DNA from: Salmonirosea aquatica
GTDB lineage: Bacteria > Bacteroidota > Bacteroidia > Cytophagales > Spirosomataceae
Reading direction: 5' to 3'
Assembly (NCBI RefSeq): GCF_009296315.1
Contig: NZ_WHLY01000002.1
Location: forward strand, 310,001 to 374,000
DNA: 64,000 nucleotides
Positions 43,797 through 53,168 of the stretch are shown here, piece by piece; positions within the stretch are counted from its first letter, which is position 1, and each line of letters begins with the position of its first letter. The position numbers and the translations under genes are program-made. The notes below the pieces were generated by a model that was not told the DNA's origin, searched no databases, and was given only the letters and a program-made list of their open reading frames with translations.

Positions 43797-44717
43797 CTAC
43801 TGCTGCGCCAGCAAATACAGCACGGCCATGCGCACGGCCACGCCATTCTCTACCTGATTCAGGATAATGGAATGGGACGAATCGGCGGCATCCGAGGAGA
43901 GTTCCACGCCACGATTGATGGGGCCGGGATGCATCAGCACGATCTCGCGGTCGAGTTCATCGAGCATGGCTTTGTTGATGCCAAAGTACAGTGAGTACTC
44001 ACGCAGCGAAGGGAAATACTTGATCTGCTGCCGTTCCAGTTGAATACGCAGCACATTGGCGACATCGCACCAGCGGAGGGCGGTGCGTACATCATGGCCT
44101 ACCTTCACGCCCAGTTCGGGCAGGTACTTGGGAATGAGCGTCGCGGGACCACATACCATCACCTCGGCACCTAGCTTCTGTAAACAGAAAATATTCGAAA
44201 GCGCTACCCTGGAATGCAGGATATCCCCGATGATGGCAATTTTACGGCCTTTCAGATCACCCAGTTTTTCGCGCATCGAGAAGGCGTCGAGCAAAGCCTG
44301 GGTGGGATGTTCATGGGTACCATCACCCGCATTAACCACATTGGCCGAAATCCGGGTAGACAAATAATGCGGAGCACCCGGGCTACTGTGCCGCATCACG
44401 ATCATGTCTACCTTCATGGCCAAAATATTATTGACCGTATCGAGCAAGGTTTCTCCTTTTTTGACCGAGCTGCCGGAGGCCGAAAAATTGACCACATCCG
44501 CCGAAAGCCGCTTCTCGGCCAGCTCGAACGACAGACGGGTACGGGTGGAATTTTCGAAAAAAACGTTGGCAATGGTAATGTCGCGTAGGGAGGGCACCTT
44601 CTTGATCGGGCGATTGATCACTTCTTTGAACTGGGTCGCGGTATCTAATATCGTATGAATGTCGTTTTCTGTGAGATTCTTGACGCCTAGTAAATGCCGA
44701 ACCGAAAGTTGTGCCAT
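43797..44717 (-). CDS. pyrB: Aspartate carbamoyltransferase catalytic subunit
   Basis: PyrB joins carbamoyl phosphate and aspartate in pyrimidine synthesis. The 306-residue protein from MAQLSVRHLLGVKNL has the carbamoyl-phosphate loop FFENSTRTRLSFE, DGTHEHPTQALLDAF and the aspartate loop MHPGPINRGVE. SGSSVKKGETLLDT is also typical. A longer frame reaches 44813, but the extra 32 residues are not family-like and a -7 element lies at 44741-44748, downstream of that start, so 44717 is chosen. No pyrI or other pyr gene is beside it. Confidence 0.97.
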   Translation of the reverse strand: MAQLSVRHLLGVKNLTENDIHTILDTATQFKEVINRPIKKVPSLRDITIANVFFENSTRTRLSFELAEKRLSADVVNFSASGSSVKKGETLLDTVNNILAMKVDMIVMRHSSPGAPHYLSTRISANVVNAGDGTHEHPTQALLDAFSMREKLGDLKGRKIAIIGDILHSRVALSNIFCLQKLGAEVMVCGPATLIPKYLPELGVKVGHDVRTALRWCDVANVLRIQLERQQIKYFPSLREYSLYFGINKAMLDELDREIVLMHPGPINRGVELSSDAADSSHSIILNQVENGVAVRMAVLYLLAQQ

Positions 44718-44740
44718 TGCGAGTGTACGGGAAAGTTTGG

Positions 44741-44748
44741 CAAAGATA
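44741..44748 (-). promoter_or_regulatory. Candidate -7 element of pyrB
   Basis: Read on the minus strand this is TATCTTTG, an exact TAnnTTTG match, 23 bp before the pyrB ATG at 44717. No TTG is seen at standard spacing. It decides between the two possible pyrB starts. Confidence 0.5.
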
Positions 44749-44836
44749 GAAAAAAGTGCCGTTTGAACTTCGACGCACATCCGCTGAGTTTCGCAAACCT
44801 TACCCAAGGTCAATCGACGAGCCCTAAATATTATTT

Positions 44837-45526
44837 TTAAAGTCGATATCCGAAATGGAAACCCATCGACAAACTGCCCGTAGGACGGTAGCGGCCGGGG
44901 ATGTCGGTGCGGATACTGAAAAAATCGACCTGGTCATCGCTTCTGGTGTTCCGGGGCAAGCCCAGGTACCTCACATTCAGCGCCCGGATGCCCAGGCCCA
45001 GATATATATCCATCAGCCAACGCTCGCCCATGACGATCTGACCGCCCCATTTGATATGGAAAGCATTCACAAAACGTCCCAGATGCGTATCCTGGTTCTT
45101 GAAATAGGCACACTGCTGATTGAACCGGCCACCGGTGCAGTCGTACCCTACACTTTCAAATTGTTCTTCGCTATTTTTTTTGAAAAGGTACTCTCCGGCT
45201 ATGTAGGCACTTTGCTGGTTGCGCTTGTGGAAGTAGTAGCGGATCTGGGAGCGGGAGCGCCAGGTTTCGCGGTGGGGATGCTCGTCTCTTTCTACATGCC
45301 AAAGATTGAAGGCCGAGTGCCCATAACCTACCTCCTGCTGTACCGTCCAGGCGGGGTTCCACAAAGGTACCTCGATGCCTGCCTGCACCGTATTGTCCAG
45401 ATCGAACAGCGCCAGCGGCGTGACTTTCAGGATAATCACCGAACCCAGCGTGTCGGGGCTAGGTACCTGGGCGTATGCCGAAGCCAGGCTGCACACAAAA
45501 AGTACCCCTAACAGACATTTTCTCAT
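44837..45526 (-). CDS. Outer-membrane beta-barrel protein, function unknown
   Basis: A 229-residue secreted protein with signal MRKCLLGVLFVCSLASAYAQ. The mature part alternates polar and aromatic residues, begins with a typical first strand (VIILKVTPLALFDLDNTVQAGIE) and ends MGFHFGYRL, with an aromatic third from last, as in small outer-membrane barrels of the DUF3575-like type. Family membership is not certain. Its start overlaps the stop of the LVIVD gene by 4 bp, so it is the last gene of a three-gene operon with two LVIVD lipoproteins. Confidence 0.8.
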   Translation of the reverse strand: MRKCLLGVLFVCSLASAYAQVPSPDTLGSVIILKVTPLALFDLDNTVQAGIEVPLWNPAWTVQQEVGYGHSAFNLWHVERDEHPHRETWRSRSQIRYYFHKRNQQSAYIAGEYLFKKNSEEQFESVGYDCTGGRFNQQCAYFKNQDTHLGRFVNAFHIKWGGQIVMGERWLMDIYLGLGIRALNVRYLGLPRNTRSDDQVDFFSIRTDIPGRYRPTGSLSMGFHFGYRL

Positions 45527-46299
45527 TCCACCGGAATTTTACTGAGGAAATCGAACTGGTCCTTGTCGTCATAACGGTACTGATAAATCCCCTGCTCGCC
45601 CGTGATGATCAGCGTGGAGCGGTACGGAATCACATCATAGGTAGGTATGTCTTCCCGGAATTCTTTCAAAACAGGCTGCTCGGGGTTGGAAATATCGAAG
45701 AGTTTCAGCCCCCGGGTACCTTCACCCACAAAAAGCCGGTTTCCATCTGCCCCCAGGCCGTAGGGCGATTCCATCGGCAAGCTGGTTTTCAGCTGTGGAC
45801 TGGAAAGGTTGGAGATATCCACCACATCAAGCGTCGAGCGGGAAACGAACTGCCGACAGACCGTCGCGTTGCGCAACGTTACGTAGGCATAGATACCCTG
45901 CACTACCACCGGATCGCAGCTCATTACGTGGGTATATTTGGTAAGCAGGCGGGGCGATTGGGGCTGCGCATTTTCAAAAATGTACATCCCGTCGTTGGCC
46001 CCAACAAACAGGTTGTTTTTGTAGGGAAAAATGGTTTCTATTCCCACGCCCAAATCCGTTTTGGTCGCTTTTACGGGTTGATCGGGCTGGGTAATATCAT
46101 AGACATCGAGGCTTTGCCGAGTCACGATATAAAGAGTATTACCCGTAATGGCAAAGCGCGCCATGGAACCGCCTGTGCCCGTCTGAGAACCTGGTGAGAT
46201 ATCGGCAGAGCGCGAGACAGAATCGCAACCCGAGATCGCAAAAGTCGCACTCCCGATGACCATTAGGTACATTACAATTCGCAGGGTACTGTTTTTCAT
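45523..46299 (-). CDS. LVIVD-repeat lipoprotein
   Basis: A 258-residue lipoprotein with lipobox FAISGC near residue 24. Repeated beta-propeller-like units are visible: NTLYIVTRQSLDVYDITQPDQPV, NNLFVGANDGMYIFENAQPQSP, STLDVVDISNLSSPQ and NRLFVGEGTRGLKLFDISNPEQP. This is the LVIVD repeat (PF08309), a surface beta-propeller module. Function is unknown. It overlaps the downstream barrel-protein gene by 4 bp and lies 41 bp after the other LVIVD gene, so a complex of barrel and propeller lipoproteins is possible. Confidence 0.9.
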   Translation of the reverse strand: MKNSTLRIVMYLMVIGSATFAISGCDSVSRSADISPGSQTGTGGSMARFAITGNTLYIVTRQSLDVYDITQPDQPVKATKTDLGVGIETIFPYKNNLFVGANDGMYIFENAQPQSPRLLTKYTHVMSCDPVVVQGIYAYVTLRNATVCRQFVSRSTLDVVDISNLSSPQLKTSLPMESPYGLGADGNRLFVGEGTRGLKLFDISNPEQPVLKEFREDIPTYDVIPYRSTLIITGEQGIYQYRYDDKDQFDFLSKIPVE

Positions 46300-46340
46300 A
46301 GGTACTATTGGTTTGGGTTACCCCTGAAAAATTTGAATCA

Positions 46341-46880
46341 TTAACGGAAACAGGCTGGCGGCGCCGAAACCGACACTTTCTCCCAGCTTACTACAAATCC
46401 TTTTTTGCTATCCACACACTCAAAGTAGATATTCTGGAATGGAGGAAAATCGTACTGTGGTATCGCCTGCCCGATTCTTTTTACCGTCTTGATCGCCGTA
46501 GGATTACTAATATCAAATACCACCAGGTCGCGACCATTGTCGGCATAGAGGTAGTTGCCTTTCACGGCCATATCATAGTTGGCTAGGATACTGAGAAAAG
46601 CTATCTTCTCTGGCTTAGCAGGATCACTATTGTCGATCACATGAATCCCTTCGCCCAGTTCATTTACAAACAAATAGTCGCCCTTGACGTAGATTTTACC
46701 CGGCTTCCGCAGAGGGCGGGGTTCCTGGGTCTCTATTTTGGTCAGTTCCGCCTGGGTAGCATAGACGGGTCGGTAAGCGGTGTTGTCAAATACAGGTCCA
46801 TTGGGAACCTCATCACGGACAGGCTCACAGCCAGCCATAACGGCCAGTATTCCAAATAGTAGAAAGTAGTTTTTCTTCAT
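46341..46880 (-). CDS. LVIVD-repeat lipoprotein, short
   Basis: A 179-residue lipoprotein with lipobox AVMAGC near residue 18. Three LVIVD-like units are seen: GKIYVKGDYLFVNELGEGIHVIDNSDPAKP, NYLYADNGRDLVVFDISNPTAI, and the end KRIGQAIPQYDFPP. With too few blades for a closed propeller, it may pair with the next protein. The C-terminus after QNIYFECVDSKKGFVVSW is not repeat-like. It is the first gene of the three-gene operon. I see no frameshift. Confidence 0.85.
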   Translation of the reverse strand: MKKNYFLLFGILAVMAGCEPVRDEVPNGPVFDNTAYRPVYATQAELTKIETQEPRPLRKPGKIYVKGDYLFVNELGEGIHVIDNSDPAKPEKIAFLSILANYDMAVKGNYLYADNGRDLVVFDISNPTAIKTVKRIGQAIPQYDFPPFQNIYFECVDSKKGFVVSWEKVSVSAPPACFR

Positions 46881-47310
46881 TGGTTCGAGCCTTTTATTTC
46901 AAGAGTTTTTACCGGAAAGAATGGTTGTAAAGCGGTGAAAAAATATCCCAGAAAATAACACTGAGTATTTTTGTACCCTTCGTCCCCCCGCTGGTTTACT
47001 ATTTTAATGATTGTATACCTTCCCAATGCCTCTGGTACCCGACAAAAAAACATGAATACAGACTTACTGTGAGATCAGCGGCTAACAGATACTTTACAAA
47101 GAGGATAAACTACCTTATCCTTTTATAATCAAAATAGTAGAATTTATTTAATAAAATTTTTAATTAAATATCGAGTATAAATTAAACAAATTTCGGTTCT
47201 TTGTTGAAAAAAAGAACATCCATGTCGAGTAGCCAAACTGCCGTATAGTTGTTTTAAAGTTTTTACAGTCAATCGTTTACCTTACATTCTCACTTTTAAC
47301 CTTGTATTGT
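46881..47310. other. 430-bp AT-rich intergenic region before susC
   Basis: This stretch separates the divergent LVIVD operon and susC. It becomes very AT-rich at about 47120-47200. I see no gene in it and no sigma/anti-sigma pair or hybrid two-component regulator near it. It must hold the promoters of both flanking operons, but I find no full consensus. Confidence 0.5.
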
Positions 47311-50300
47311 ATGAAACACAATTCCTCACTAAAAACCGGAATCTGCCAATCGCGCAGAAATCCCTTGCTCCGAGTCAGGCTGCTGATTCTGATGGCAGTG
47401 ATTATTTCCTGCTTCACCGTCCAGGCTCACACGGTGAGCACACCCGACTTTGGCGCAACGACAGCACCATTTGCAGATAAAACCGTAAAAGGTAGAGTAA
47501 CCGATGTGGCCAATGGACAGGGACTTCCCGGTGTCAATGTGGTCGTGAAAGGTACCAGTGTGGGTACTACCACGGATGAGCGGGGTGACTATTCAATCAG
47601 CGTACCCGAAAATTCGTCGGTTTTGGTATTTAGTTTCGTTGGGTACCTTAGCCAAGAAGTTCCCGTTGGTAATCGTACGACCATCGACCTGGCTCTGGCC
47701 TCCGATACCAAGGTGCTGAGTGAAGTGGTTGTGATCGGCTACGGAACTGCCAAGAAGTCCGACTTGACCGGAGCGGTGGGCTCGGTGAAAGAATCGGAAT
47801 TGCGCGAGCGTCCGGCCCCTTCACTGAACCAGCAATTGGCTGGTCGGTTGCCGGGCGTACAGGTCAACACAAACTCGGGCCGTCCGGGTGGTCGTACTAA
47901 CGTGCGGATCCGGGGTTTTAGCTCGATCAACTCCTCCAACAACCCGCTATACGTAGTAGACGGTGTGATGCTGCCCCAGGGTAACCTTTCGCAGTACAGC
48001 TCCGCCATTGACTACCTCAACCCCAATGACATCGTGTCGGTAGAAGTTTTGAAAGACGCTTCTTCTACGGCCATCTACGGAGCACGGGGCGCCAACGGCG
48101 TAATTCTGGTAACGACCAAAAAAGGAAAGGCGGGCGAAAGTTCGGTAACGTATAGCGTAGATTTGAGCGTACCTACCATCGGTCCCAAGCGTCCGCAGGT
48201 GTTGAATGCTCAGGAGTACCTCGATACGGAAGATCTGGCCTATACCAACATCGCCAAGTATGATCCCGCGGGCTGGGCTTCGGGCAAATACGCCAACCTC
48301 AACCCTATCACTCGGCGCCGGGACTACAATGCCAAATTCCCCGGCGTGTTCCGGGAAGAAAACGGCGTATTTCTCCCAAATTACGATACCAATTGGTTTA
48401 AGGAAGCCACCCAGAACCGGGTTTCTCAAAACCACCAACTGGGCTTCAGTGGCGGTAACCAGCGCACTACCTATGCCCTTTCGCTCAACTACCGCGATGA
48501 GGAAGGTCTGATCAAAACCACCTACCAGAAGCGCTATGCCGCCCGGTTCAGTATCGATGATCAGGTGAAAAAGTGGATGCGGATTGGCGCTACGCTGAGC
48601 TACAACAATCAGAACGAAAACCTCTCGGACATCAACGACGCCGTTTCGCGCCAGATCGTGGAAGACTTCCCCTTCCTGCCCGTAAAATACGCCGATGGCT
48701 CCTATGCCAACAACCGCGACTATCCGCAAGCTGAAGGCAGTATGAGCTCGGTACACCGCCTTATGGATCGCAAGTACATCATTGCTACGCAGAACACACT
48801 CGGTAGCTTGTACGCCAATCTGACCCTGGCCCCCGGCCTGGAATTACGGTCGGTACTGGGTGCGAATGTCATCACGCAAGAGATTAACCAGTCCAGTACC
48901 CGTACCCTATCCATCTCACAGTTTGGTACGGCCGAGAAAGTCAACAACAAATCGGTGTTCTGGTCGTGGGAAAACTACCTGACCTACAACAAGACGTTTA
49001 ACGGCATCCATGCCTTTACCGGCTTAGCGGGTATATCGTGGCAGGAAACGAACAATACCGGCTTACGTGCCTACATCCAGAACTTTGCCACCGACTACTT
49101 CGGCTATGACAACCTGGGTGCGGGAGCTACTAACCCGCAGGTAGGTTCGGGTGCGTCGCGCTTTGCGTTCAACTCGTACTTTGGCCGGATCAATTATAGC
49201 CTGAAAGACAAGTACCTGGTGACCGTGACGGGCCGGGCCGATGGCTCTTCCAAGTTCGGAGAGAACCACAAGTTTGCCTTCTTCCCCTCCGGAGCTTTAG
49301 CCTGGAAAGTGTCAGAAGAAGATTTCCTGAAAGGCAATCCGGTGATTTCCAACTTGAAACTACGGACCAGCTACGGCGTAACGGGTAACTCCGAGATTCC
49401 TCCCTACTCGTCACTTTCGCTGCTTAGCTCCAACTACGCTGCCGTGTATGGCGACACCCGCGTGGGCGGTACGGGTCGCAACCGCCTGGCCAACCCCGAT
49501 TTGCGCTGGGAGAAAACCGCCCAGACCGACGTGGGTGCCGAAATCAGTTTCCTGAAAGGCCGCATTTCATTTGAAGCCGACTACTATTACCGCAAAACCA
49601 CCGATATGCTGCTGGATGCCCCGGTACCCCGTACGAGTGGTTATTCTGTAATTCGCAAAAACATCGGGTCTATGCAGAACCAGGGCTTCGAGTTTGCGCT
49701 CAACACGGTCAATGTCGAGAGCGGAAGCTTCACCTGGACCTCCAACTTCAATATTTCACTGAACCGCAACAAGGTACTTTCGCTGGCTACGCCTTCGGAC
49801 ATCTTTGGTGTAGGTGGTCCCAACTTCACCAACCAGACCAGCATCATCCGCATTGGCGAACCAGTCGGTTCGTTTTGGGGCTTGATCCGGGAAGGTACCT
49901 GGAGCGAGGCTGAGCGCGATGAGGCCGCCCAGTTCCGCAGCTACCGGAATAACCTGACCATGCTGCCCGGTGATATCAAATACAAAGACCTGAACGGCGA
50001 CAAGGCTATCACCGATGCCGACCGTACCATCATTGGTAATGGTAGCCCCAAGGGCTGGGGTTCGTTCATGAACACGGTTCGCTTTGGCAACTTCGACCTG
50101 ATGCTCGATCTGCAATTCACCTACGGCAACGACGTATTGGACCTTACGTTGCACCCCAGCGAAGACCGTCAGGCCATTGCCAACAGCTACAAGACTGTGC
50201 TGGATGCCTGGACGCCCACCAACCAGGATACGCCCGTTGCTGAAATCCGGGAAACGCGCGCGGGCTACGTGACCAATGTGGATTCACACTGGGTATTCGA

Positions 50301-50559
50301 TGGCTCATTCCTGCGGGGACGTAACCTGCTGCTGGGCTACAACGTACCCGCTGACCTGACCAGCAAACTGAAGATGAGCAAAATCCGCCTGTATGTTTCG
50401 GCGCAGAACTTCTTCCTGCTGACCAAGTACCCCCACGGCGATCCCGAAGTGACGCCTACAAACGGCGATGCAGCAAGCAATGTGTTCTCACAGGGTATTA
50501 TCTGGCACGGCTATCCCAAACCTACCATTTACATGGGCGGTATCCAGGTGGCGTTTTAA
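47311..50559 (+). CDS. susC: SusC/RagA family TonB-linked outer-membrane protein
   Basis: A 1082-residue TonB-dependent outer-membrane transporter. A signal segment is followed by a carboxypeptidase-regulatory-like domain (about 50-125: VKGRVTDVANGQGLPGVNVVVKG, TTTDERGDYSI), the TonB-box region SEVVVIGYG, the plug (LAGRLPGVQVNTN, VRIRGFSSINSSN, PLYVVDGV, STAIYGARGANGVILVTTKKG) and a 22-strand barrel ending in a Phe (GGIQVAF). With the next gene it forms a SusCD pair, importing a glycan or peptide. No glycoside hydrolase lies beside it, so the substrate is unknown. Start at ATG 47311 is preferred to a TTG nine bases earlier. Confidence 0.96.
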   Translation: MKHNSSLKTGICQSRRNPLLRVRLLILMAVIISCFTVQAHTVSTPDFGATTAPFADKTVKGRVTDVANGQGLPGVNVVVKGTSVGTTTDERGDYSISVPENSSVLVFSFVGYLSQEVPVGNRTTIDLALASDTKVLSEVVVIGYGTAKKSDLTGAVGSVKESELRERPAPSLNQQLAGRLPGVQVNTNSGRPGGRTNVRIRGFSSINSSNNPLYVVDGVMLPQGNLSQYSSAIDYLNPNDIVSVEVLKDASSTAIYGARGANGVILVTTKKGKAGESSVTYSVDLSVPTIGPKRPQVLNAQEYLDTEDLAYTNIAKYDPAGWASGKYANLNPITRRRDYNAKFPGVFREENGVFLPNYDTNWFKEATQNRVSQNHQLGFSGGNQRTTYALSLNYRDEEGLIKTTYQKRYAARFSIDDQVKKWMRIGATLSYNNQNENLSDINDAVSRQIVEDFPFLPVKYADGSYANNRDYPQAEGSMSSVHRLMDRKYIIATQNTLGSLYANLTLAPGLELRSVLGANVITQEINQSSTRTLSISQFGTAEKVNNKSVFWSWENYLTYNKTFNGIHAFTGLAGISWQETNNTGLRAYIQNFATDYFGYDNLGAGATNPQVGSGASRFAFNSYFGRINYSLKDKYLVTVTGRADGSSKFGENHKFAFFPSGALAWKVSEEDFLKGNPVISNLKLRTSYGVTGNSEIPPYSSLSLLSSNYAAVYGDTRVGGTGRNRLANPDLRWEKTAQTDVGAEISFLKGRISFEADYYYRKTTDMLLDAPVPRTSGYSVIRKNIGSMQNQGFEFALNTVNVESGSFTWTSNFNISLNRNKVLSLATPSDIFGVGGPNFTNQTSIIRIGEPVGSFWGLIREGTWSEAERDEAAQFRSYRNNLTMLPGDIKYKDLNGDKAITDADRTIIGNGSPKGWGSFMNTVRFGNFDLMLDLQFTYGNDVLDLTLHPSEDRQAIANSYKTVLDAWTPTNQDTPVAEIRETRAGYVTNVDSHWVFDGSFLRGRNLLLGYNVPADLTSKLKMSKIRLYVSAQNFFLLTKYPHGDPEVTPTNGDAASNVFSQGIIWHGYPKPTIYMGGIQVAF

Positions 50560-50601
50560 GTGTTAAAGTTTAGTAATTGATCCAATAAGTTATAGACAAA
50601 T

Positions 50602-52161
50602 ATGAAACGATATAATTTTAAGAAAACAGCGAAAATACTCCTGTGCGGATTTGTGCTGCTGGGGCCGACAGCCTGCAAGGACTTTCTGGAAGAGCAAGAT
50701 CCGGCTAACCTGACTCCCGAGAGTTTCTATACCATTCCTGACCACGCCGAAGCCGCCATCGCAGCCGCCTACGCCGAAATGCGTTTCTACGGCGATGGCT
50801 CCGGGATTTTCTCGTCCAACTGGCAGATGCTAGAAGCTGTAACGGGTACTTCCACGACCGAAACCGCCCAGAATTCGGACTTGAACAACCTGTATTCGCT
50901 CTCGTACGACGGTAACACGCAGCACCCGATCAATTTCTGGAATGGCCTGTACCGGGTGATCGCCAACGCCAACCTGGTGCTGGAAAAGGTACCCCCTATC
51001 ACCCCCATGCCCGAAGCACAGAAAACCAAAATTCTGGGGGAAGCCCGCTTCCTCCGCGCCTGGTCGTATTTCTACCTGGTACGGTTGTGGGGTGATGTAC
51101 CCATCATCACCATGCCACAAACGGCTTCTTCCGAGAACTTCTATCCTGCCCGTGCGCCCCAGGAAGAGGTGTATCAGCTTATCGTAGACGACTTGAAAGT
51201 AGCCGAGGCAGCTGGCTTACCCTGGATGGACGTAACGGGTCGGGCCAACCTGGCCGCGGCCAAATCGCTACTCGCTAAGGTGTACCTGACGATGGCCGGA
51301 TTCCCATTGAGCAAGGGGGCTACCCATTACAAGTTAGCTGCCGATAAGGCCAAGGAAGTGATCGACTACGCCAATGCCAACCCGACCACGATCAACCTGT
51401 TCCCGAATTATAAGGATGTACACAACGAAACCCTCAAAAACCGGCTGGAGCATATTTTCATGATTCAGTACAACTCCACGGTTGCGGGTAATCCGATGGA
51501 CAACTTCTACCCTAACTTTAAGCCCGTCACCTATTCGGGCCCGGGAGGTACGGGTAGTTCGGTACCTACACGGTCGTTCTATGATTCGTATGAAACGGGC
51601 GACCGCCGCACCAAGGATCAGGAGGGATGGTTTTATACCACCTACTTCACCAATGGCAACGGCGCGCGCTTCGACCTGGGTGCTCCCTATGTCTTCAAGC
51701 ACTTCAACTTCATTGCCAATGGCACCGAAGGCCTGGCTGGTACCCGGAATAACAATCTCAATGTACCCCTTATCCGTTACGCCGAGGTGCTATTGATTTT
51801 TGCCGAAGCCCAAAACGAGGTGACGGGCCCCACCCAGGAAGCTTATGATGCCTACAAGCGTATTCGCGACCGCGCTACTCTGACCACTCCCGCTCTGGGT
51901 ACCTTCGACAAGGCATCTTTCCGGGAAGCGGTTTGGCGCGAGCGCTGGTACGAACTGGCCTACGAAGGCAAAACCTGGTTCGACATGGTGCGCCTGCGCA
52001 AGGTATTCAATGAAAAAACCAAAAAGTTTGACGATTTTGTGGGTCACGTAAACCTGAACACGAATGTACCCCTGGCCGAGAAACACCTGTTGTTCCCGCT
52101 GGGCATTCAGGAGATGCTCAATAATCCGAATCTGAAGCCGCAGAACCCTGGCTACAACTAA
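50602..52161 (+). CDS. susD: SusD/RagB family nutrient-binding outer-membrane lipoprotein
   Basis: The 519-residue lipoprotein lids the SusC transporter. The lipobox is LLGPTAC (Cys near residue 25), followed by KDFLEEQDPANLTPESFYT, the usual SusD start. TPR-like helical content is seen in LGEARFLRAWSYFYLVRLWGDVPII, and the C-terminal RagB part has FREAVWRERWYELAYEGKTWFDMVRLRK and ENNPNLKPQNPGYN-like NNPNLKPQNPGYN. It starts 42 bp after susC and closes the pair; a long bidirectional terminator follows. Confidence 0.96.
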   Translation: MKRYNFKKTAKILLCGFVLLGPTACKDFLEEQDPANLTPESFYTIPDHAEAAIAAAYAEMRFYGDGSGIFSSNWQMLEAVTGTSTTETAQNSDLNNLYSLSYDGNTQHPINFWNGLYRVIANANLVLEKVPPITPMPEAQKTKILGEARFLRAWSYFYLVRLWGDVPIITMPQTASSENFYPARAPQEEVYQLIVDDLKVAEAAGLPWMDVTGRANLAAAKSLLAKVYLTMAGFPLSKGATHYKLAADKAKEVIDYANANPTTINLFPNYKDVHNETLKNRLEHIFMIQYNSTVAGNPMDNFYPNFKPVTYSGPGGTGSSVPTRSFYDSYETGDRRTKDQEGWFYTTYFTNGNGARFDLGAPYVFKHFNFIANGTEGLAGTRNNNLNVPLIRYAEVLLIFAEAQNEVTGPTQEAYDAYKRIRDRATLTTPALGTFDKASFREAVWRERWYELAYEGKTWFDMVRLRKVFNEKTKKFDDFVGHVNLNTNVPLAEKHLLFPLGIQEMLNNPNLKPQNPGYN

Positions 52162-52174
52162 TCAGATTGCTTGA

Positions 52175-52225
52175 TTAACCAAAAGCGCCGCCTTCCCGAA
52201 TCGGGAAGGCGGCGCTTTTGGTTAA
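52175..52225. terminator. Long bidirectional terminator after susD
   Basis: A perfect inverted repeat of 25 bp per arm (52175-52199 and 52201-52225) around a single central A. The core GCGCCGCCTTCCCG is flanked by A4 and T4 runs. It separates susD and the convergent thioesterase. Confidence 0.92.
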
Positions 52226-52255
52226 CAACATATGCATATGGTCGATCGAACCAGC

Positions 52256-52984
52256 CTACCAGTTCGATACGCCGACGGCCATTTCTTTCCCCTCCTGATC
52301 AAGCAGCCAGTGCATCAGTTCACCCCTTCCCGGATGGCTGGAAACACTGGTGATCAAATCCTGCCGGGTGCATTCTTTCTTGAATTGAATCTCGATTTCA
52401 GTACAGAAATGGCTGGCCAAAAATTCAGGAGGAAGCGGCTCCAACATCCATTGAAAATAAACGCTATTGTTCACATGCGCATTCGAGTCGATCTCATTGT
52501 GCCGGGCGCGGAGTTCCGCCCTGGGCAAATCTCTCAACTGGGGTGAGAGAAATTTTCGGGTAGGCCGGGATAGAAAAGGCAGATGTCTGTAGGGCTCAAA
52601 AATAGCTTGAAAATGTGCCGCCGGGGTAGTCAGGCCTCTTTTGGTGGTATCGAAAACCAGCCAGGTTGACGAGGCCGAAATGAGCAGGGTACGGGCTTGG
52701 TCGTACATCCTGAAATCCCGATACACATACACGCGTTCCAGGCCCGCGGGGTGGGTTTCAATGGTAATTTCTTCGGCGAGCCTTGGCCAACGGCTAATCG
52801 AAATCTTCATGCGGTGCAGTACCCATGACAACCCCAGTTCAGCCAGGGCGGGCATACCTACCCCCAACTGGATCGCGTGCCGGTCGGCGGCGTCCTGCAG
52901 GTAATTGGCCAGCGAATACAAGGTAAGATTTCCCTGGCTGTCGGTTTCGAAGTTACGGACCCGTAGGGTTTCGGTATGAATCAT
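52256..52984 (-). CDS. Acyl-ACP thioesterase (FatA/FatB-like)
   Basis: It hydrolyses acyl-ACP to free fatty acid. The 242-residue protein is a double hotdog of PF01643: RVRNFETDSQGNLTLYSLANYLQDAADRHA, LGLSWVLHRMKISISRWP and ETHPAGLERVYVYRDFRM in the first half, and the second half RHNEIDSNAHVNNSVYFQWMLE with the conserved Asn-His pair of the active site. Bacterial members are common in Bacteroidota and Firmicutes and act in lipid turnover. The gene stands alone, convergent with susD. Confidence 0.92.
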   Translation of the reverse strand: MIHTETLRVRNFETDSQGNLTLYSLANYLQDAADRHAIQLGVGMPALAELGLSWVLHRMKISISRWPRLAEEITIETHPAGLERVYVYRDFRMYDQARTLLISASSTWLVFDTTKRGLTTPAAHFQAIFEPYRHLPFLSRPTRKFLSPQLRDLPRAELRARHNEIDSNAHVNNSVYFQWMLEPLPPEFLASHFCTEIEIQFKKECTRQDLITSVSSHPGRGELMHWLLDQEGKEMAVGVSNW

Positions 52985-53168
52985 AACAAGAGGTATATTC
53001 CAGGGAAGTAGGGTACCCTTCCTACGGGTTTCAAAGCTACTAAAATTTTTCGGCCCCTGAATCCTTCGTCAAAGGGGTAGCTTAGATGAGTAGAATAGCG
53101 CTTTTTTGGTTTATAATATTTGCTGGGGTACCTTACTTTTCAAATTACTCGAACCTGTTTATTCGCTT

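Noticed and set aside
44855-46197. Open frames of 218 and 240 codons on the plus strand opposite the barrel and LVIVD genes
   Set aside because: The minus-strand genes have signal peptides, lipoboxes and repeats; the opposite frames have none.
47947-48756. 269-codon open frame opposite susC
   Set aside because: The susC frame holds the plug domain here; the antisense frame has no recognisable domain or start context.
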